A DNA stretch of 64,000 nucleotides from Paenibacillus kribbensis (GTDB taxonomy: Bacteria > Bacillota > Bacilli > Paenibacillales > Paenibacillaceae), in contig NZ_CP020028.1 of assembly GCF_002240415.1 (NCBI RefSeq), positions 4,675,501 through 4,739,500 on the forward strand, read 5' to 3'. The translations under genes were made by a program, and so were the position numbers. Below the pieces are notes generated by a model. The model saw only the letters and a list, made by a program, of their open reading frames with translations. It ran no database searches and had not been told where the DNA came from. Positions within the stretch are counted from its first letter, which is position 1, and each line of letters begins with the position of its first letter. Below, piece by piece: positions 61,680 to 64,000 of this stretch.

Positions 61680-62642
61680 TTAATCCTCCTTCCGGAACAT
61701 GCCGAAAAATTTGAGCTGGATCAGGTTCAGCACTAATGTAAATACGAGCAATACAATACCCACCGCAGCTCCAAAGCCCATACTGTTCTGTTCCAGACCT
61801 TGGCGATAGAGATAGCCAACAATCGTTAAGCCGATATCATTCGGGGAGTTATTTCCGTTCCACAGCATGTAGCTCTCAGTGAACATCGACAAGCCCGCGT
61901 AAATACTAATCGTAAATACGTAGATCGTCACTGGCTTGAGCATAGGAATCGTAATCCGCCAAAAGGAAGCAAACCGACTGGCTCCATCAATCTGTGCAGC
62001 CTCATACAGCTCGGGGGGGATGTTTTGCAATCCCGACATGTAATACAGCATGTTAACACCCAGCCATCTCCACAAAGCCAACACAATCAACGCTAAAAAA
62101 CCGGTGTTGGCATTCATCAGCCATTTATGCGGCTCCACACCGAATACGCCCAATAAGGAATTCATCAAGGAACCATCCAGTTCCCCGAACATGAGCCGGA
62201 AAATGGTGCCTGCCACCACCACCGAGGTCAGTGCTGGTATGAACATAACCGAGCGGAACAGCCCTCTCCCCGGCATCTTGGGCGAATTCAGCAATACCGC
62301 CAGTACCAGCGGCAGAGGAATCAGCACGACCAGCGTAAGCAGCGTGTACAGGACGCTGTTCAGTATCGCTTTTCCAAACGTAGGATTCATTAAGTCCCTG
62401 TAATTCTCCAATCCAACATACGTTGTGATGCCCGGCAGCACTTCCTGAAAGCTCATAATGACCGTCGAGATCACCGGATAAGCAAAAAATAGCGCAAAGG
62501 ACAATAAAAATGGAAGGACAAACACATACGGTGCCGTACGGCTGGAATGAATAAAGCGGCTCCATTGACTTCTGGTCGGACGCTGAGTTTGTGGCGGCTG
62601 ACCTGTCGGTACATTAGCGTTCGTATGAACGGGCGTTGCCAT
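61680..62642 (-). CDS. carbohydrate ABC transporter permease (MalF/AraP type)
   Basis: A 320-residue permease: a polar N-terminus, then six helices. The EAA loop is ELYEAAQIDGASRFASFWRI, followed by ITIPMLKPVTIYVF. The ATG at 62642 follows GGGAG at 8 nt. It is the first of the two permease genes downstream of the binding protein gene. Confidence 0.92.
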   Translation of the reverse strand: MATPVHTNANVPTGQPPQTQRPTRSQWSRFIHSSRTAPYVFVLPFLLSFALFFAYPVISTVIMSFQEVLPGITTYVGLENYRDLMNPTFGKAILNSVLYTLLTLVVLIPLPLVLAVLLNSPKMPGRGLFRSVMFIPALTSVVVAGTIFRLMFGELDGSLMNSLLGVFGVEPHKWLMNANTGFLALIVLALWRWLGVNMLYYMSGLQNIPPELYEAAQIDGASRFASFWRITIPMLKPVTIYVFTISIYAGLSMFTESYMLWNGNNSPNDIGLTIVGYLYRQGLEQNSMGFGAAVGIVLLVFTLVLNLIQLKFFGMFRKED

Positions 62643-62669
62643 AGATCTCACTCCCTTTCCTGTTGGGGT

Positions 62670-63962
62670 CTATCTCAGTTCATCTGCCAGCTCATGCAGC
62701 ACTGTGGCTGGGTCTTCGCCATTCAGCAGTGTCCGATAAAGTATTTTATTGCGCACCGCACTGGCGATATCAGGCGTTTTCGGTCCGATATGCACCGCAT
62801 TGATTTCGTCTTTTACTTCGATGAGTGTGTCAAAAATATTCGGTCCGAAATAGTCCGTAAATTTGTTCTTGGCTTTGACCTCCGGCATCGTCCATACCTC
62901 ACTGCGGATGGGATCAAAACCAAGCTGCTTCCATATCTCCACATTCCCTTGCTTGGACAGCTTGGCAAAGGCCAAAAAGCGCATGGCTAAATCCGGATGC
63001 TTCGATTGGTTCGTGACCACCGTGCCGGTTCCGCCCATACCCGCTGAGCGAAAGCCGCCTTTTTCCCAGGCCGGCAACGGTCTGATGATGATTTTCCCTT
63101 TCAGGTCAGGCATATAATCCGTAAAGCGTCCCATATACCACATCGGCATCCACACCGAAGCGGCCCCGCCTTTGTTCATAAACCCGTAGTATTCCTCCAT
63201 ATGGTGTCCACCGCCAGGTGCTGGGATAGCGATTTTGTCCTTCACCATCTGCTGAAGAAATTTAAGCGTTTTGATATTCGTTTCGTTATCCAGTGTCAGC
63301 TCGCCCTTGTTATCCAGAAAATCCGAGTTCTGCTGGGAAATCATCGGCCAGTAGTTCCACAGGTCATTTGTCTCCACGGTCGCCATTGGCTTGCCTGTTT
63401 TCGCCAGGACCTGCTTGCCTGCCGCAGCATAATCTGCCCACGTAACGATGGAATCCGGATTTACCCCCGCCTGGTCCAAAATTTCTTTATTGTAATACAT
63501 CACTTCGGCCCCGACATGAAAATCAATGCCGTAATACTTGCCGTCTTTTCCGTAAATCTGTACTCTGGAAGGCACAATGTTGTTGATCTCCGGGTCAATC
63601 ACCGGATTGAGCGGGACAAGCTGCGGTATCCCTTTGAGGAAGTTGCCGATCTTGTTCACCTCGATATCCGCAATATCCGGTGCCCCCACCCCCGATTGCA
63701 ACGCAATCGATAGCTTGCTGTGGTGGTTGTCATAAGGAAATGTATTCGCTTTCAAATTAATTTGTTCATCAGGGTGCAGTTGGTTCCATTGATCAGCCAT
63801 TTGCAGAAAAAACTTCTCATGCAGTTCGTTAAACGTCCACAACACCAGTTCTGTTCCCGGACCATCCTGTTCGTCGGCCTTGAAGGAACAACCTTGCAGC
63901 AGTCCAGCCATTAAAACCACCGCCATGAGCATCAACGCCATGCTTTTTCTTCGCAGCAGCAT
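62670..63962 (-). CDS. sugar ABC transporter binding lipoprotein
   Basis: A 430-residue extracellular solute-binding protein of family 1. Signal peptide with lipobox LLQGC, then LVLWTFNELHEKFFLQMADQ, the hinge QSGVGAPDIADIEVNKIGNF and KGGAASVWMPMWYMGRF. The ligand sugar cannot be read from the sequence; nearby abnA makes arabino-oligosaccharides possible, but ilvA lies between them. I chose the ATG at 63962 after AAGGGGGAAGG. No ATPase gene is in the window, as is usual for systems sharing MsmX. Confidence 0.88.
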   Translation of the reverse strand: MLLRRKSMALMLMAVVLMAGLLQGCSFKADEQDGPGTELVLWTFNELHEKFFLQMADQWNQLHPDEQINLKANTFPYDNHHSKLSIALQSGVGAPDIADIEVNKIGNFLKGIPQLVPLNPVIDPEINNIVPSRVQIYGKDGKYYGIDFHVGAEVMYYNKEILDQAGVNPDSIVTWADYAAAGKQVLAKTGKPMATVETNDLWNYWPMISQQNSDFLDNKGELTLDNETNIKTLKFLQQMVKDKIAIPAPGGGHHMEEYYGFMNKGGAASVWMPMWYMGRFTDYMPDLKGKIIIRPLPAWEKGGFRSAGMGGTGTVVTNQSKHPDLAMRFLAFAKLSKQGNVEIWKQLGFDPIRSEVWTMPEVKAKNKFTDYFGPNIFDTLIEVKDEINAVHIGPKTPDIASAVRNKILYRTLLNGEDPATVLHELADELR

Positions 63963-64000
63963 ATCCTTCCCCCTTCGCATGATGACAAAATGATTTTCTA

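Overview
The window looks like a chromosomal segment of a Paenibacillus-type Firmicute (close to P. polymyxa in gene content). The protein families are typical Firmicute ones: YerB, YerC/TrpR-like, YqfQ-like, CorA, GlnQ plus fused GlnPH, Pit plus DUF47, DgkB, and a secreted arabinanase with a CcpA-type cre site and Gram-positive Shine-Dalgarno sequences. No tRNA, rRNA or CRISPR array was recognised.

Layout. (1) 1-4950 is an accessory stretch: a leftward group encoding a small membrane protein, a penicillin-recognising serine hydrolase, a DCC protein with an internal deletion, a hypothetical and an AraC regulator. It is followed by a relic of a phage locus (3114-3423) and a secreted surface protein. 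(2) About 4965-37814 is a ~32.8 kb integrated element. Its ends are a perfect 33-bp direct repeat, the last 11 shared codons of the 23S rRNA methyltransferase gene rlmD. The left copy still carries the displaced original rlmD end and stop codon; the right copy carries the end supplied by the element. (3) 37770-63962 is ordinary chromosome: rlmD, dgkB, cbiX, yerC, yqfQ-like, corA, a glutamine-type ABC transporter, pit, yerB, doxX, a LigB-type dioxygenase, an esterase-like hydrolase, a Fur-box-controlled siderophore uptake operon, abnA, ilvA and a sugar ABC transporter.

The element. From the left it carries a VgrG-like spike protein with a polymorphic-toxin tail and a candidate immunity gene, then a large serine recombinase. 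A leftward head-morphogenesis and packaging block follows: TerS, a tyrosine recombinase, TerL, portal, Cys-rich protein, DUF4355 scaffold, major capsid, connectors and an Ig-domain protein. No tail, tape-measure or lysis genes are visible. To its right is the information-processing block: a ParB-N/DNA methylase, an SF2-type helicase, ParB without ParA, and a 1127-residue protein with the signatures of the single-chain QDE-1/YonO double-psi-barrel RNA polymerase family (Asp-Val-Asp-Gly-Asp at 666-670, an upstream DGxG and a KG at 350). A defence island closes the right end: m5C methylase, SacI-like endonuclease, AlkA-type glycosylase, a decayed second glycosylase, a possible nuclease and an IS4 relic.

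The most unusual signals are this polymerase and a three-copy composite element upstream of the parB, helicase and methylase transcription units. The composite is a conserved stem-loop with CCCGTGTTA in the loop, followed by a parS-like palindrome (TGTGTCACGTGACACA). Two copies have GC-rich arms and the third has different arms that still pair. Together they suggest an element with its own transcription enzyme and ParB-linked control sites. Heads without tails also fit a satellite that borrows tails, or a decayed phage.
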